DNA of 64,000 nt from Loripinus fragilis. Taxonomy: Eukaryota; Mollusca; Bivalvia; Lucinida; Lucinidae. This document shows positions 22,191 through 33,800 of this stretch, in pieces. The translations under genes and the position numbers were made by a program. The stretch lies in assembly GCA_964019695.1 (NCBI GenBank), contig OZ026524.1, positions 28,250,164 through 28,314,163 of the forward strand. The letters run 5' to 3'. The notes beneath the pieces are model-generated. The model was not told where the DNA came from and did not search any database. It worked only from the letters and a program-made list of their open reading frames with translations. How positions within the stretch are numbered: the stretch's first letter is position 1; every line of letters begins with the position of its first letter.

Positions 22191-22859
22191 AACAACGAAG
22201 ATTATGAAAAAGTGCAGAAATAGAAAGATTGACATATTTCTGTATATTGTTTGCGAAGTTACACGCCATTATGTAGCTGAGCGCAAATGTCTAGTAGTCA
22301 GGGGCACTGTACCAGTAGTCCTGGGTCTAAAAAGGCAATTTGTATGCAGTCGTCAATATGTGTCTGGACGCTGTCAATGGGAGCATGAGCAGTAGCGGTT
22401 TTACTATTGTTTTATTTTTTCTGGAGCGTTCACAAAATGTCGCAACAAAGCTTGCAAATCAATTTCAATGCAAAAATTAGCTTATAGCTGTGTCACACTG
22501 TCACAAATAAGGCCAACTTTGTCTTGAAGCAAACAATTTTTCAAATTTCGTTTAAAGAGAAAATGCACTTTACACAATCATGACAAAAACAATAATACAT
22601 GCAATATTAGTCATTATCAGTTACCTCGCATATTAACTGCATTGTTGTGCGATGCCTGATAAACGTTTTCTATCTTACGACATGTGCCTTTATCAGGTCA
22701 TGATGACGTTGTAGCAGTTTTTAAATGACATCGCTAGTGACGCTGAATCAACAAAAAATCGAAAATACGTCATAATCGCTAGTTTGAAGAGTGAAACAAT
22801 GGGTAAACTGATAAATAGATTACCAGGTTTGCGTCTTTTGATATCAAATTTACCATGCT

Positions 22860-23152
22860 CGCCTTTGAGAATGAATGTTGAATCAGTTGACAAACAGTAC
22901 GTAGGAGAAACCAAAGGCCCATTTAACAAACGTATGAATGGCCCCCGTGACGACTGGAGACACCGTAGGTTTGAAAGATCACCAACAGCAGAACATTTTC
23001 ATTCTGCAGATCATGACTTCTTGAGTAATGCCTCTGTCTGCTGCCTTGAACACAACAAGGAGTGGTCAGATTCGACCAGGAAACTCCGTGAGAGCTACTG
23101 GATTCGGCGTCTGAACACCCTGTGTCCATTTGGCATCAACAAGGGTGACTGA
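22860..23152 (+). pseudogene. Canonical PLE, C-terminal GIY-YIG endonuclease fragment
   Basis: The frame carries KQYVGETKGPFNKRMNG, the YIG half of a GIY-YIG nuclease with its conserved Arg, then DDWRHRRF, AEHFHSADHDF with conserved His residues, and RESYWIRRLNTL, whose Glu is the metal ligand, ending INKGD and TGA at 23150. In canonical PLEs this nuclease lies at the protein's C-terminus, and the stop right after it fits. The GIY half and all of the reverse transcriptase are missing, and the upstream 80 codons are unrelated, so this is a 5'-truncated insertion. It belongs to a different PLE branch from the Naiad at 25956. Confidence 0.85.
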
Positions 23153-23500
23153 CTCTATCTGGTCATATAGTAGAACGCTTGGTGTGCTGTGTTGTTGTAG
23201 ACGATCTTTTAGACTTCTGTTCTACACAAATTTTCGTACAAGACATTTCTTGCCAGAACGCCAATTTTGTACGCTGTATTTAATTCATTAATATTGTGCA
23301 GTCATATTTGCGAAAATACACGTACAATAGCTGGGCCCTTTTTAGGGCTTAAATAATCACATAATTCATGTATATAGTTATATTTTGTTAACTATTCACC
23401 TAATCTATTGTGTCTTGAAACTCTGATGAAGGCGAAAGCCGAAAGCGCTTAGTTTAAAAAAAAATTTAGCACTGTTTTTTGATTTATATCATTTTATATT
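23153..23500 (+). mobile_element. 3' tail of the canonical PLE
   Basis: AT-rich tail following the endonuclease stop. It carries the hammerhead-like motif near its end and then an A-rich stretch (23455-23464). The exact 3' border is not clear. Confidence 0.55.
23418..23455 (+). ncRNA. Hammerhead ribozyme-like motif (PLE type)
   Basis: In order: AAACT (helix I, 23418-23422), CTGATGA (23423-23429), a single A, GGC-GAAA-GCC (short helix II with tetraloop, 23431-23440), GAAA (23441-23444), GCGC (23445-23448), TT and AGTTT (23451-23455), which pairs with AAACT. This is the conserved hammerhead core, with a self-complementary GCGC as a minimal helix III, the form known to work as a dimer in PLEs. 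Cleavage would follow the second T at 23450. The extra A before helix II is the one irregularity. Hammerheads are a known part of canonical PLEs, which agrees with the endonuclease just upstream. Confidence 0.75.
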
Positions 23501-24555
23501 TATTTCTCAAATCAATTTAGCATCTTTACTGGATCCAGTGCCACAGGAAAGATATCTCGTTTGGTGCATTAGCCTATTTCTCACTCTATATATATATTCT
23601 ACGAATTAACAAGGCCGCGAAGTTGGTTAAAATCCTCATTGATACCACATTCCCTGGTCATCAATAAACATAGTCCTTTTTTGCATGAATGATTACTTTG
23701 TAAATATGTATCCGGAAATTGCCTGTAACGATACTTCTGGTTGCTATGTAGGTCATATGCAAGTAAAAAAGCCGTTTTTGAAATTTCAGTATTTATTTTC
23801 ACTCATATAAAATACATTAATTTTAAATATATTTTTCGAACTACGAAATTCACATAAAGAATTCCATCTTTGGCTTACCCTGGAATGAATAAAACAAAAC
23901 ATGGCCTTTCATTGACGTTTGCATTAGATATTCTGGCACTTATTGACATGCAAGTATTCTGGCTTGCCTTTCAATCTTTGTTATAAAATAATAAGAAACA
24001 AAGCTGGCATACCACACAAGTGAGATACATGTGCTCCTAGATATTGGTTTCAGTTTAATTGCTCGGCCGCCTATGCATTGTGAGTATCTAAACTTTGATA
24101 CAATAAAACGGTCCTATCCTGACACAAAGCCAAAATGCTGATATTCAAGAAACGTGCATAGTTTAGTGTTACGTCTCTTGTTTTAAACGCCGTCAACGCA
24201 AGAGTGGGTAACGTAGTAACACCGTCAAAAGAGAAATCAGTACCGGTCAGAAGTTGACAATGTTTTAGCAGGTGAAAAGGGGATTGAATCTGATAACTAC
24301 GGATGTGCCATTCATGCTTCTTAACTGTTCGATTTTGAAAAACAGAATACTTTCCTTAAGTTGTTCAAGCGTTTCTTTGCAACCCAGAGGAAAATGTAGA
24401 CAATGTATATGAGTGTGATATTTATGACCGCAAAAAAGTTGATGGGGCATATTGCTTTGGGCTCGTCCCCCTCCGTGTGTGCGTTTAAAAACAATTTAAG
24501 TTAGGATTTCTTAAATTTCAAAATTTAATGGCTCTTCATCAAAAAATAACTGACC
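23500..24555. other. No gene recognised
   Basis: AT-rich intergenic DNA. Short open frames show no recognised motif. Confidence 0.4.
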
Positions 24556-24717
24556 CATATTTTTTTTAGTCTGAATTATCTTCCTTTGTGGAGTTATGCC
24601 CCTTTTAAAGGGTCATAATGGCATTTTGTAATCAAGATGTCCCAAAAATACTACAGCTAGGAGCTTCAAACTTGGTCAGCTGAAAGAAGATAATAAGTGA
24701 ACTACCTGGTGAAAGGG

Positions 24718-24907
24718 AGAGCAGTGGCTCAGTGGTAGAGTGCTTGACTCGAGACCAGAGGCCCCGAGCTCGAGCCTCACCGGCGTCACTGCGTTGTGGT
24801 CCTTGAACAAGACACATTTATCCTAGCTTAGTACTGGTTCAACCCAGGAAGACCCGTCCCTGTTTTACTGAAAGATTGTTGATGGGACGTAAAGAATCAA
24901 ATTAAAC
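24718..24907 (+). mobile_element. tRNA-derived SINE with 12-bp target duplication
   Basis: The A box GTGGCTCAGTGGTAG and the B-box region GCTCGAGCCTC are followed by the body block CCTTGAACAAGACACATTTA and the end GGGACGTAAAGAATCAAAT plus an A-rich tail. TACCTGGTGAAA is present on both sides, consistent with a target duplication within the tandem-repeat unit. Confidence 0.85.
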
Positions 24908-25099
24908 AAACAAAATTACCTGGTGAAAATATAAAAAATGTGATTTTTTCTCGAGTTTTTGCCCTTTGCAAAACTAGGCATTGAAAACTTATAATAAAGA
25001 TATCTTTAAACATTTTATAACTAGCAGCTTCAAACTAGATCAGCTGATAGAAGATAATAAGTAGATTTAAGAAATAGACTAGCTCTAACAGTGAATTCT

Positions 25100-25565
25100 T
25101 GTGTAATAATTCACTGTTTGGAGGTCAGTTGTAATCTCTTCAACCTCTTCCAACTTTCCACTATTGCACTAAATAATTCCCGCAAATAGTGGGACTGTGT
25201 CGCATACGTTTACAAGTAATTGTAACGTCTTTCAAGCGTAAAAACGACGTCACACCGTCTAACACCATGACTGACGTCATTTCGCAGCAATAAATGACGT
25301 CAGCTAGCGCGCGTTTCCCTCGTGCTTTCAAAACTGTGAATTATTGTGTTTTTGTGGCCGTGTTCCTTGGCTGTACGAGTACTGGCCGGGTGGGTTTATG
25401 CTTTTTGTGGTTCTATGTCCTTGAACTCCCGAAGGCTCAACCGGCAGTGGTTCTGGTTTTAAAGCGTCTCAGAAGACGGGGCAACGGCTTAAAGTCTCAT
25501 CCGACAGACTGGGAGAAGCCAGGAATCGAACCTGCGACCCCTGGTTTACAAGACATAGGTTTATC
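25100..25565 (-). mobile_element. SINE with tRNA-Thr-like head, 5'-truncated
   Basis: On the minus strand 25515-25556 reads TCTTGTAAACCAGGGGTCGC followed by a B box GGTTCGATTCC, which closely resembles the anticodon and T arms of tRNA-Thr(TGT). The D arm is missing because the segment starts at the anticodon stem. About 400 bp of body without coding sequence follows. The body borders are approximate. Confidence 0.5.
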
Positions 25566-26346
25566 CCCTTTCGAGTTGTTTCCCTTTGCAAATTTGGGCA
25601 TTGAAAATGTGTGATAAAGATATCTCGAAAATTTTATATCTAGCAGCTTCAAACTTGGTCAGCTGTTAGATGTTTAGTAGATTACCCGGTGAAATTATTT
25701 TTTTAAGCTATTGCTCTTCGCATATTTGGCTATTGAAAACGTGTAATCATGATATCTCAAAAATTATTATAGCTAGGAGCTTCAATTTTGTCAGCTGATA
25801 GAGGATGATGAGTAGTATTGCTAGAGGCTTCAAACCTAAGATGCCACTTCCTTATAAAGGAGTACCATCCTATAAAAAGCAAAGGGTTGAGGGCACAGTG
25901 TTTCATTTCTAGCTTAAAAGTCTGTAGCTAATTAAGTACGTAAGATAAAATGAGGCTGATCTTTGCACCATTACTTACTTTTATTATCAGAGTTGTTTTG
26001 TCTGTGCTGCGTGGCGGCCCTAAAAAGTCTCCCCGCACTTTCATTTAATGCTCTTATTTTTCCAATCCTCAGGATAGTGTGTACAATCTCCTTCCATTAT
26101 TCCTGTCCCTGGATATCCTCTATGTCTTGTACCGCATTTAAGATCACTAGATGACCGATTTTCATACCCCGTTGTATAACTTCTGCTTTCTATATACCTG
26201 TGGACTTGTATTAGCCATTTGGATTATCGCTTGCATTTGTTATACCTTCCTTTGCTTTTAAGGACTCATATTATACTGGCTTGTCATTTTAATAACCGGT
26301 GTGTTGATTGCTTGTCTTGGGATGGTACTTACCCACACAACTTTTA

Positions 26347-29300
26347 ATGATAAGAACGAAAATAACAAAATTACATTTATCTCCCATTAGTTTACATTCG
26401 GCGTCCTCTGTTCGTATTCCTAGTTCAGTTAACAATTTTCGGGATATGCTTCCTATCATTAGGTTATCTCCTCTTGGGTCACCTATTATCAGGAAGTATA
26501 CTAAACCATTTAATGCATTCAAAAGACGCGGAATGTATCCTAATGTTTCTAAGTGCAATGCCAAGAGGTGTGTCTGTTGCACATATTTATGTACTAAAAC
26601 TACCATTACATCATCTGTAAATGGTAGAAAATTTTCCATAATTAATAATAATGATTTGGACTGAACTTCATCGGATCTGATTTATGTTATTACTTGAACT
26701 GAAACTAACTGTGGAATGCAATATGTTGGACAAACTGGCCGATCCCTCAAGACTAGGTTTCGTGAGCACTTTCGTAAAATGAAAAAGCCTAAAAAATTTG
26801 ACACATTTCTTTATCGCCATTTCAAAAATAATGGTCATCCACCTAGTAAAATTGTAATTCAGCCGGTTGAAAAAATTACATATGATCCAAATTCATCAAC
26901 TAGATTAAAAAATATTAAGAGACATGAAACTGAACTTAAATGGATTAAATTTTTGCAATTACCTTTTCCTTTAGGCTTTAATGATAATATATACCATGAA
27001 GGCAACATTTCTAAAATGCCAGATTTTGATGTTTTTTCTGTTTTGGAATGTAAAAAACGTAAAAGAAGATCTCATGGTAAACGAAAAAATGGCAACATTA
27101 AGCGCAAAATTTGTACTGAAAAACGCTTAAATACTTCTCTAAAGGATCTTTCTTTGGCTTTAACTAATCATGGTCGACAAGACTTATTTTCATTTTTAAG
27201 TTCCTTGCCTATCTCAGTTTTACGCAATTTAGAGTTAGAGGCTAATAAACTTTATGATAGAGCAAACAAATTATATAAAGCAGCACTCCTTTCAAGGTGT
27301 TATGTTCAACATTTCCTTAGTCCTTATATCGATTCTGAGGTCAACCATAAACGACATTTTATCAAAATTCCATTCATTAACAAAGGTATTGAGTTTATTG
27401 ATTTACATAGTATCTTCAAGGATAATTCAGTGATTTCATCTATTCCAAATTACTTTAATAATTCTGAAACTCCTATCATTTGTTATAAATATAACAAACC
27501 AATAAGGTCTACGATATTTAATTTTAATAAAATTGTAAATGATTTAGATATAGATTCCAATACTCCTGCCTCCTGAGATTGTAAAAATTCAAATTATTTA
27601 TATTCCTCTGCAGGGCATGTTATTACAGGTAATCTAAATGTCATTCCTGACGCTAGAGTTCGCAATATCATTTCTAAAGGTCCTAAATATAGATTTCCCT
27701 CTAATATTGATTTCTCTAAATGTCGTAGAGAGATCGCTGCTTCTTTAAATGACTTCAGTAATCGTTGGTGCAAACGGGAAAATGTTGAACCTGATGCTTT
27801 GAAGGAATGGAAGATTAACATTTTTAAAATTATTGATACTCGTATTTCATTTTACTCTCGTAATACACATCTTTTGCCCCCTAAACCTAAATCTTCTTTT
27901 AGTCATCTTAAACGAGGTATCCAGGATTTTCATATGAACTATGTTTTGGTTCCAGCAGATAAAGCTGCTAACAATGTTGTAGTTGTTTGACGATTGTATT
28001 ATATTAATACTCTTAAGCGTGAGCTTGTTGACACTAATGCCTATAAACTGCAGCCTTCTTTAAGTGAAAGGGTGATTGTTGATGGGCATGGTTGTCATAC
28101 AGCCCTACATTTTGGTGTCAAAGCTAAAGAAAATCAAGACAAAGTTCCTACGTTGTACTGGTTACCTAAACTCCATAAAAAACCCTATAAAGCAAGATTT
28201 ATTGCAAATTCTAGTTCTTGTTCAACAACAGAACTTTCTAAATTGTTAACCTCATGTCTTACAGCTGTTAAAACACATGTTATCAAATATTGTGAAAAGG
28301 TATATGAGAGATCTGGTAAAAACCTATTTTGGTCGACTAAAAATTCAGGTGAAATTTTAGATAAACTTAAAGCTAGAGATTTCAATGCGACCAGTTTGTC
28401 TACTTATGATTTTTCTACTCTTTACACTACTTTACCTCATAATTTAATTAAAGATAAACTTATTGATCTTATTGAAAGTACCTTCCAGAGAGAAGGCTCT
28501 CCTTACCTTGCATGAAGTGACAGAAATGCATTTTTTACTTCAGAAAAACCTAAAAAATATCATGCATGGTCGTGTCAAAATGTATGCGATGCGCTGACCT
28601 TTTTGTTGGACAACATTTTTATTCGATTTGGCACCAAGCTCTATAGACAAGTTGTTGGGATTCCTATGGGCACTAATTGTGCTCCCCTGGTTGCAGATTT
28701 ATTCCTGTTTTGTTATGAAAGGGACTTTATGATGTCTCTTTCTGATGATAAGCAGGCTGATGTTATTGATGCGTTTAACACTACTTCCAGATATTTGGAC
28801 GATATTTTAAATATTAATAATGTTTATTTTGACAATATGGTTAGTCAAATATACCCTTCAGAGCTCTAACTTAATAAAGCCAATGCCTCTGATACCGAAG
28901 CCGCATTTTTAGACTTGCATTTGTCAATTTCTAATGATATTGTTTCTACCAAAATTTATGACAAACGTGACGACTTTGATTTTGAAATTGTCAATTTCCC
29001 ATTTTTAGATGGTGATGTTCCTCGTTCTACATCCTATGGAGTCTATATCTCTCAACTCATTCGTTTTGCTAGAGCATCTAGCTATGTTGCTGACTTCAAC
29101 ACTCGCAATAAATTGTTAACTCAGAAACTTCTTAAACAAGGCTATCGGTATCATAAACTTCGCAAAACATTTTCAAAATTTTATAGACGATACTATGATT
29201 TGATTTCTAAATTCCAAGTTGGACTTAAATCTCTCTTGCGCCAAGGACTTTGGGAACCTGATTCCTATGGTGACTTGGTGTATAAGTTGAAGAAGATTGT

Positions 29301-29490
29301 TGGCTCTAATAATTTTTCAGCGCAGTTCATTAAAATAATTTCCCATTATAAAAAGATTGGCTATAACATTAATGTATTGCAACAGACTGCATGCTTGGTA
29401 GTCAACCCAATCACGGTTGGCAACTTTGCTTTCCTCTTTAATTGCACGCCGGTGGGTCGGACTTCAGACTCTATGATGGTTCCGACTTAA
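26347..29490 (+). CDS. Naiad PLE polyprotein (GIY-YIG endonuclease + reverse transcriptase), five in-frame TGA
   Basis: The enzyme nicks DNA and copies the element RNA. From the first ATG at 26347, one frame of 1047 codons runs to TAA at 29488 without a frameshift. In order: a Cys-rich CNAKRCVCC block (residues ~78-86); the GIY-YIG nuclease with LIYVIT (112-117), YVGQTGR and FREH; a basic tract (236-255) that could be a nuclear signal; the PADKAANNVVVV motif; YWLPKLHKKPYKARFI; the catalytic YDFSTLYTTLP with Asp 688; IPMGTNCAP (772-780); and YLDD (816-819). Stops inside are TGA at codons 106, 117, 410, 548 and 723 and TAA at 841 (28867). At 106, 117, 548 and 723 I recall Cys in relatives. Selenocysteine is therefore likely, and the TAA (CAA with one change) probably inactivates this copy. 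Nuclease-first order defines Naiad and Chlamys PLEs. Confidence 0.88.
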
Positions 29491-29998
29491 AGACTCATCT
29501 ATTGATGAGATGGTAGGGGCCTGATGCTTTGGCTGTTTGTCGGGCCCACCGGGGTTTACCTGTTGGATTTCTTTTGCTCCGGTATTCAGTTTAATTTACT
29601 GTTGAGTCCTTATCCTTGCTTTATCTCCTTGTTATACCTTGATTTATATGTTTTAGGAGATGATGCATTGATAAGTTAGGGGTCTTTCATGCAAACCAAA
29701 TATCTATGTGTCTTGATCCACATCTGAATTAAGGGTGAGGTTGGCGCCGTTAATCGGTTTAAGCCCTCCCGTAAAATATTTTACTGACCGTTCCAAGGCG
29801 GTACTTCTTTTGTGGATCTTTTATGTTTTTGTTCTGTCTTGTGTTTGCTATGTTTTGTGCGCGTCTGTTTATATGTGCTTTGTGGTCACCTGCTGGGAAA
29901 GGGCTGACCTCTTGGCTCTCGTTTGTGGTGTCTTCTGTGAGTTTGTCACTTTCCCATTGGTATCCTGGGTCAGGTGTGGTACTTGATTGTATCGATTC
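29491..29998 (+). other. Naiad 3' untranslated region
   Basis: The tail is shared with copies at 50600-51128 and 63483-63955, at roughly 95% identity by eye. It carries a hairpin at about 29511-29550 (GGT..GGGCC facing GGCCCACC), a small CTCATC/GATGAG hairpin at 29494-29509, the palindrome GTAAAATATTTTAC and the block GACCGTTCCAAGGCGGTAC. If the TGA codons are read as selenocysteine, a SECIS element should lie here. I could not place one confidently by eye. Confidence 0.6.
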
Positions 29999-30284
29999 CT
30001 GATCTTTGCACCATTACTTACTTTTATTACATCATTTGAATTGCCAAGCATTGATCGTTTGTTCCGTATATAGTATATAATCATAACCTGTTTGTGGATG
30101 AAGTTTTGAATGTGTTTTCATTACTTATTGAATTATACCCCTCGTATACTGATTTTTAAGGAAGGTTGTTGTTTTTCTAAATATATTACAATAATTTGTT
30201 CTCACTTATATATCCATCTTCATGTGCTTAACCGGAGTTGATGCAGCACCTGAATTATGCGAAAGGGATTTATTTTTTAAGAAA

Positions 30285-30725
30285 CATGATGAAACGCAGC
30301 TTATTAATTCTGGAATTTATGCTTACTTTTAAAATAATGCAAAATATCAGTACTTCAATGTACAAAAGTTCGTAACTTATAGACAGTGCATTTGATGTCT
30401 GATGTCATGAACTAATAACTATTGACTTTAATAGCGCACCCATTAGCCTGTGAACATTTTTGGACACATGGATTCTCACTGGCTAGCCATAAATTGGCTG
30501 GTACTTGGCTAGTTTTAGAATTTAAAGGCTCAAATTAAGCAGAATTGACACAAATATCTACATGATAATTCCAAGCGAAAATATTATCGTTAAATTTAAT
30601 AATTGTAAAACACTTACTCATATAATGGATCACAGTAAACCAAAACAGTATATTTTGTACCCTCGTTGACTTCAGCCAACCCGCAACTACTGTTATTTTC
30701 GACTACAGTGGCTCTCTGAGGTGTA
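30285..30725 (+). repeat. Repeat family F, plus-strand copy just upstream of the FYVE gene
   Basis: It matches 55560-55920 in the same order: TTTAATAGCGCACCCATTAG, CTGTGAAC, a GCTGG..GGCTAG block, CTAGTTTTAGAAT, GATCACAGTAAACCAAAA and CTACAGTGGCTCTCT. It ends about 100 bp before the first coding exon of the FYVE gene, so it may supply part of its upstream region. Confidence 0.6.
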
Positions 30726-30825
30726 GTGTAAACAAATCATAAAGGACTTTGTGTACGCTCATTAGAGCATGTTCACTAATTAGATGGTATGTCATTTCTT
30801 GTTTTACTTTTGAACAGCAAGCACA

Positions 30826-33800
30826 ATGAAGGATGAGATATTGACAACTGGACTGGACCAGTTTGGTTGCTTGGTTGACGAGTGCTCGCAAGGTGTTGAT
30901 TTTTCCAACGACTCCACAAATACATGTAAGGAAACACTGTTCCAAGAAGCCACATATGTAGCTGCTGATAAAGATTTTACAAACGAAGTTGGACAGGAAA
31001 CAAGAAATAGTTGTGCTTTGGGGGAAATCTCGCGTGAAGATGATGACGGAAGAGATTTTGGAATGTGTCCGATAAACGAACTTGCAGTGAGAGTCAACAT
31101 TTATGGGCGTAAAAGTAAGAACATTATTATTGTTAAGGAATTCGACCCACTCTATCCTTTTTTCAGTCATTCATTCACTTTTTTTAACATATATAACAGT
31201 TTATAGATCCAGTTAATTTAGCGCAATTTAAACATGTATTGGGTGCTCAGAAGAAATGACACGGTTTTTGCCGTACCTAAACATACGTTTTGGTTGAAAA
31301 ATAGGATAAATATTTTTTAACTTAGCACTCTTATCTGGAGGCCCTAATTACCCACATGAGAAGCATATGCATTAGTGTCATTTTCAATGATTTTGATGGC
31401 AGCAAAATGACTGAAAGAGAATCAATTTGACAATTAATAAATAGAGGGGAACAGATTAAGTAAAAGCAAACAAAAACATTTCTTAGGCGTACACATGTTC
31501 TCAAAAGTTTGTGTTTCCCAAAGTTTCCACTACGGTGTACCTTAAAAATGTGAACTGTTCAGTTACAAGACACAAGCTAGAGGGCCACATGAAGACCCGT
31601 CTCGACACGACTGAAAAATGTTGACTGAGACGTAAAGAATAAAAACGCACATTTACCTGGGTAGGCATTGACTCTAACGTGTATCCCCTTGATAAACAGG
31701 GTCACAAGTACATTATGCAAAGTCATAGTTCACCAAATGCGTCAATAGAATACTAAACACTGTTACAGTTGTATGCATGCTGTTTTTCGCTCCAATGCAA
31801 AGATTGTATGTTTAGTTACATAGTAATTATTTCCTTATACATTTAGACATAACTAAAAGCCACTATGTAGACGGGTCCACAAGAGATGCGTGTGCCAATC
31901 CACCGTGCAGGATACCTTTCTCGTACCGTGCTCGGCCTCATCACTGCAGGAGGTAAGGTGAAACTGAAAAAAATGAGCCAGTCTCGGCCTCCCCATCCCC
32001 ACCCCCACCCCCGAGAAGCCAGTTCGTGAGATGTTGGTACTTATCGCGTAATAACTATGCGAGCAGGGAAGGCTCAGACAAACCTGTACAAAATGCGCAG
32101 TTTTGTCTGAGCCTTCACTGCTTGCACACAGAGCTAGTATATTAAGACATCTTTCGACCTAAATTCTATGCCAGTGTTGTTTTAAGTCTGACTCTAATTT
32201 TGTATTGCAATTCACTAGCTTGTCTAAACATAATTACGTCTATTGAATTAACATTCTTAAAATCACATTCAGATCAGTCTAAATTGCATTGCACTCCTTT
32301 AAATCTCATTCGCACTCATACTCTTAGAGCGTCCCTTGAAATCACATTCAGATTAATCACGACTGCATTAAGTCACATGAAATCACATTCAGATTAATCA
32401 CGACTGCATTAAGTCTCTTGAAATCACATTCAGATTAATCACGATTGCATTAAGTCTCTTGAAATCTCATTCAGATTAATCACGTTGCATAATTACGTCC
32501 TTGGAATCACATTTAGACTAACCACGACTGCATTGCGTCCCTCGAAATCCCAATCAGACTAATCACGACTTTCTAAGGTCTCTTGAAATAACATTCAGAT
32601 TAATATAGACTGTATAACGTCTCTTGAAACACCATTCAGATTAGCATACTAGTTGCCGTCTCTTGAAATAACATTCAGATTGATATAGACTGCCCTGCGT
32701 CGTTTAAATTTACATTAACGTGCCTAACGTTTTTGATACCATTCAGATTAATCAAGGCTGTCATACGTTTCCTCAAATAACATTCAGGCTAATCTCGACT
32801 GTGTGACGGCTCTTGAAATAAGATTTACATTCAATAACATTCGCATTCATTCATCATTCATTTGAAACAGCATTTAGATTTATCATGACTGTCATATGTC
32901 TCTTGAAATAGAATTCAGATTAATATAGTCTGCCTTACGGTTCTTGATGTAACATTCACATTCATTTCGGCTGCCTTGCGTATCTTGACGGACCATTCAC
33001 ATTCATTTAGACTGCCTTGCGTATCTTGACGGAACATTCACATTCATTTAGACTGCCTTATGTTCTTGGTGTAACATTCACATTCATTTCGGCTGCCTTG
33101 CGTATCTTGACGGACCATTCACATTCATTTAGACTGCCTTATGTTCTTGGTGTAACATTCACATTCATTTAGACTGCCTTGCGTATCTTGACGGAACATT
33201 CACATTCATTTAGACTGCCTTGCGTATCTTGATGTAACATTCACATTCATTTCGGCTGCCTTGCATATCTTGACGGACCATTCACATTCATTTAGACTGC
33301 CTTACGGTTCTTGATGTAACATTCACATTCATTTCGGCTGCCTTGCGTATCTTGACGGAACATTCACATTCATTTAGACAGCCTTATGTTCTTGGTGTAA
33401 CATTCACATTCATTTAGACTGCCTTGCGTATCTTGACGGACCATTCACATTCATTTCGGCTGCCTTGCGTATCTTGACGGAACATTCACATTCATTTAGA
33501 CTGCCTTATGTTCTTGGTGTAACATTCACATTCATTTAGACTGCCTTACGGTTCTTGATGTAACATTCACATTCATTTCGGCTGCCTTGCGTATCTTGAC
33601 GGAACATTCACATTCATTTAGACAGCCTTATGTTCTTGGTGTAACATTCACATTCATTTAGACTGCCTTGCGTATCTTGACGGACCATTCACATTCATTT
33701 CGGCTGCCTTGCGTATCTTGACGGAACATTCACATTCATTTAGACTGCCTTATGTTCTTGGTGTAACATTCACATTCATTTAGACTGCCTTGCGTATCTT

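Larger units (their letters stand above)
24560..25850. repeat. Diverged tandem repeat of ~150-bp units, split by two SINEs
   Basis: Four diverged copies share AGCTAGGAGCTTCAAACTTG, then TCAGCTGATAGAAGATAATA, then ACCTGGTGAAAAT, then TTTGCCCTTTGCAAA and GGCATTGAAAA. Copies begin near 24640, 25010, 25620 and 25760. SINEs at 24718-24907 and about 25100-25565 separate them. Confidence 0.65.
25956..30029 (+). mobile_element. Naiad-type Penelope-like element, near full length
   Basis: A 31-bp sequence starting CTGATCTTTGCACC is identical at 25956-25986 and at 29999-30029, the very end of the element's tail. Because other copies carry it as part of their tail (51108, inverted at 1836), the left one is best read as a remnant of an upstream tail, the pseudo-LTR arrangement of PLEs. 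Between them are a leader of about 360 bp, one long reading frame with an N-terminal GIY-YIG nuclease and a C-terminal reverse transcriptase, and a 3' region of about 540 bp. Confidence 0.85.

Noticed and set aside
26305..26307. A sixth Naiad TGA, upstream of the ATG at 26347
   Set aside because: It is preceded at once by TAA TAA in the same frame and lies before the first ATG, so it is probably non-coding.
30703..31170. Long open frames on the minus strand opposite the first FYVE exon
   Set aside because: They mirror the plus-strand exon, have no recognised motif, and the plus-strand reading has consistent splice sites and protein content.
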